From contig NC_054752.1 of NCBI RefSeq assembly GCF_018143015.1, forward strand, positions 7,055,216-7,119,215: 64,000 nucleotides of DNA, read 5' to 3'. Below are positions 57,101 to 60,100 of the stretch, in pieces. The DNA is from Lytechinus variegatus (Eukaryota > Echinodermata > Echinoidea > Temnopleuroida > Toxopneustidae). The notes beneath the pieces were generated by a model. The model did not search any database. It saw nothing but the letters and a program-made list of their open reading frames with translations, and had not been told where the DNA came from. The number at the start of each line of letters is the position of its first letter. Position 1 is the stretch's first letter. The position numbers were made by a program, and so were the translations under genes.

Positions 57101-60100
57101 AAGAACACAACCAGACTTCACTCAGCAGATTGTGGTTGTTATAGAACCCGCGAATATCTTTCGATGCCACCCAGTGCGAAAACTGAATCCCGCAAAAATG
57201 ACAGCGTTTACAGAATAAAGCCATTTTCACTGTGGCTTTCCTGCATCTTCCATTGTTCTGTCTATGATGAAGCATGTGTATTTTGGTCAATAAAAGCGGC
57301 TGATTCGCATTAAAAAAATACAGCTTAGACTGTTGGAAAGGTACCTGATTGATTCAACTTACCAGTTGTTGATGGTGTGGTTGTTTCTGGGGCTGCCGTT
57401 GTTGTTATTGGAACTGGACAGAGTAGTAATGATAACATCAATATAGTTATATGAGTTACAGCCTCATTCTCAACTTTTTATCCGTTTCACTTGTTCTGTC
57501 AGTTTCCACATTTCCAAAATGAGGGTGACATGGAAAAAACTAACCTCTATTACTTAAGTATTCTGGTTGAGTTATAATGATTTTTAAATGTTTTTAATGT
57601 TCTCAAAATTAGTTGGTCAAAATATGTTCACAAGGCCTAATATCATTAGTGCACACTATAAATGGCATAGACTACATACACATAAAAGATGGAACAATCT
57701 ATAGCCTATGTTTATGTTAGCAAAGCCAGAATCATGATTTAAAACATACACAGAAATCATAGTAACTGCAGAATCAAAACCTATGTCACCAATTTATCTT
57801 GGACAGGATAAGCAATAACTACCTATTTTGATTTTGAAATATAAGATATATTATCATGCTGAGGGCAAACTGTTTACCTTGTTCAATACATCCTCTGACT
57901 TGGACTTCAATAATTAAGGGCCTGCTAGTCTCATCCAGTACTTCAATGTCAAAAGATTCAACAGGTGCATTTTCAAATGTATCAAGAACTCTAAACATGC
58001 CAGGAGGAGTGGAGCTAACATCATATTCAATAGTATCACCGCCGCTTGGACTAGGCCTAATATTTGAGATGCGAACCCTCTCTAGAGGGGTGTTTTGTCC
58101 TCCAACCTCAAATAGACTCAGCGCATTCACAATCGTCATGTACCCTGGGATAGAGAGCTCAATATTGAATTTATTGACTCCAGACACCAGTGTGATAAGT
58201 TCCGTTGGTACTCTGATCACTCCCATCAGCAGTAAGGGTGATGGTAACATTCAACATATCCAAGTCCTCCTCACAAACACCTAGAATAACAGCAGGTGAG
58301 AAAAATAAGAAAAGTCATTTTTTAAAAAAGGTTATAGATATACCAGTTACAAGAATATGCAAGACATTTCTTTTCTTTATTCAGTACAACTAAATAGGAA
58401 AACTTTAACAGAATCTGATCTCACTGCACCTATTTCCATGTTCCAAATCTGTTTACCAGGCTTAATATTGTAAGTGTACACATACAAAATGCATTAAAAA
58501 GAAAATATAAGATCAAAAGTAAGGACACGTAGACTTAGTGCAAATTGAATTTGCTCCTATATCTCAAAGTTAAAAACAAAAAAATGTCACTGATGATTCA
58601 GTTCAAATAGTAAGTACTTCTAATCAAGAAAACACTCCATTTCATATATCTATACCTGGTGTTGTTGTCACTGTTGTAGTGGTAGTTGTTGTGGTCACTG
58701 TAATTAAAACTTCAGGAAAAAAAATCTTCAATCCAGAATACAATGTACACTTATCAATTGACAAAAAAAAACACAACCAAAATTCAGTCAGCAGATTGTG
58801 GTTATTATAGAACCCGCGAATATTTTTGATGCCACCCAGTGCGAAAACTGAATCTCGCAAAAATGACAGCATTTACAGAATAAAGCCATTTTCACTGTGG
58901 CTTTCCTGCATCTTCCATTGTTCTGTCTATGATGAAGCGTGTGTATATTGGTCAATAAAAGCAGTTGATTCGCCTTATTCGCATACGATTCACATTCGTA
59001 TTTTGTTGCATTCCATTTATGATTAAAAGAAAGATGATTCTTCCCTTCCCGTTCATTGGCTGTTCATGTGGGACCTGGTGTCCTCAGATTGCTAGAGCTC
59101 CTGTGAGTTATGTACTGACTGGGTTTACCCCTAAAATTGTCAGTGAACGGGGCAGCTAGAGGGCACTGGGTTCGGCATGATGATGGGCTGATGGATGGGT
59201 TGGGGTGAACGAAGCAGATGTGAAATTATTATTCTTACATTGTACTTGTTAATAGTTCTTGTGTAGTATTTATATCAATTTCTATAAAATCTAATTTTTA
59301 CATTGTAAAAGAGAACTGTTGCTCGGCTAATGCCATGAGTGTCTGCTGACAGTGTGTGCGTTCTACAAATATACACTATTATTATCATTATTATTAAAAC
59401 ATACAGCTTAGAATGTTGAAAAGGTACCTGATTGATTCAACTTACCAGTTGTTGATGGTGTGGTTGTTTCTGGAGCTGCTGTTGTTGTTGGAACTGGACA
59501 GAGTAGTAATGATAACATCAATATAATTATATGAGTTTATCAAAATCAATTTCGGTGCATTTTTATACGCATTTCAGAGTTGCTTTTTTGTGATTGTGAA
59601 AAAAAAGCGTTTTCGCTTTTTTTAGACAAGTTTATTTGTATGGAAAAAAAATTAGTAACTCTAAAGAATAAGTGTTGATATTGATATTAATAACAGCATA
59701 TATACTCAGGGTAGCCACTTCATTACAAAGAAATGTTCTCCCAGTGGGCCCTGCTAGTACAAATACCCTGGCTTTAACTAAGCTACCTAAGCACTCAAGC
59801 ATTTGAGAAACTTCTACCTACCAGGTACCCACTCACCTCACCTGGGTTGAGTGCAGCACAATATGTGTAAAGTTCTTGCTAAAGGAAATCACAAGATGGC
59901 TTGGAAATGGACCCCTGTCCAACAGAGTCATGACCATTAGACCACAACACCCCTACATCCCTACATAAAGTTGGCAAGGATCCAACCCAAGTAAAATTAA
60001 GGTGAATATTGTTGAACTGTAGTCCCACTATGCAGCATCACAATGTCAGATATCAAAATGAATGAACAGGTCATTGAAAAAAAACTTACCAGGTGTTGTC

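Noticed and set aside
54673..57313. Plus-strand 129-codon frames and antisense 89-codon frames in each unit
   Set aside because: They run through a frameshifted Penelope-like fragment plus the adjoining repeat. The reading does not match the element's protein frame and has no splice context.
31723..58284. Plus-strand 119-codon open frames repeated eight times
   Set aside because: They are exact antisense shadows of the 134-residue module exons. Conservation is explained by the minus-strand coding sequence, which has splice sites.
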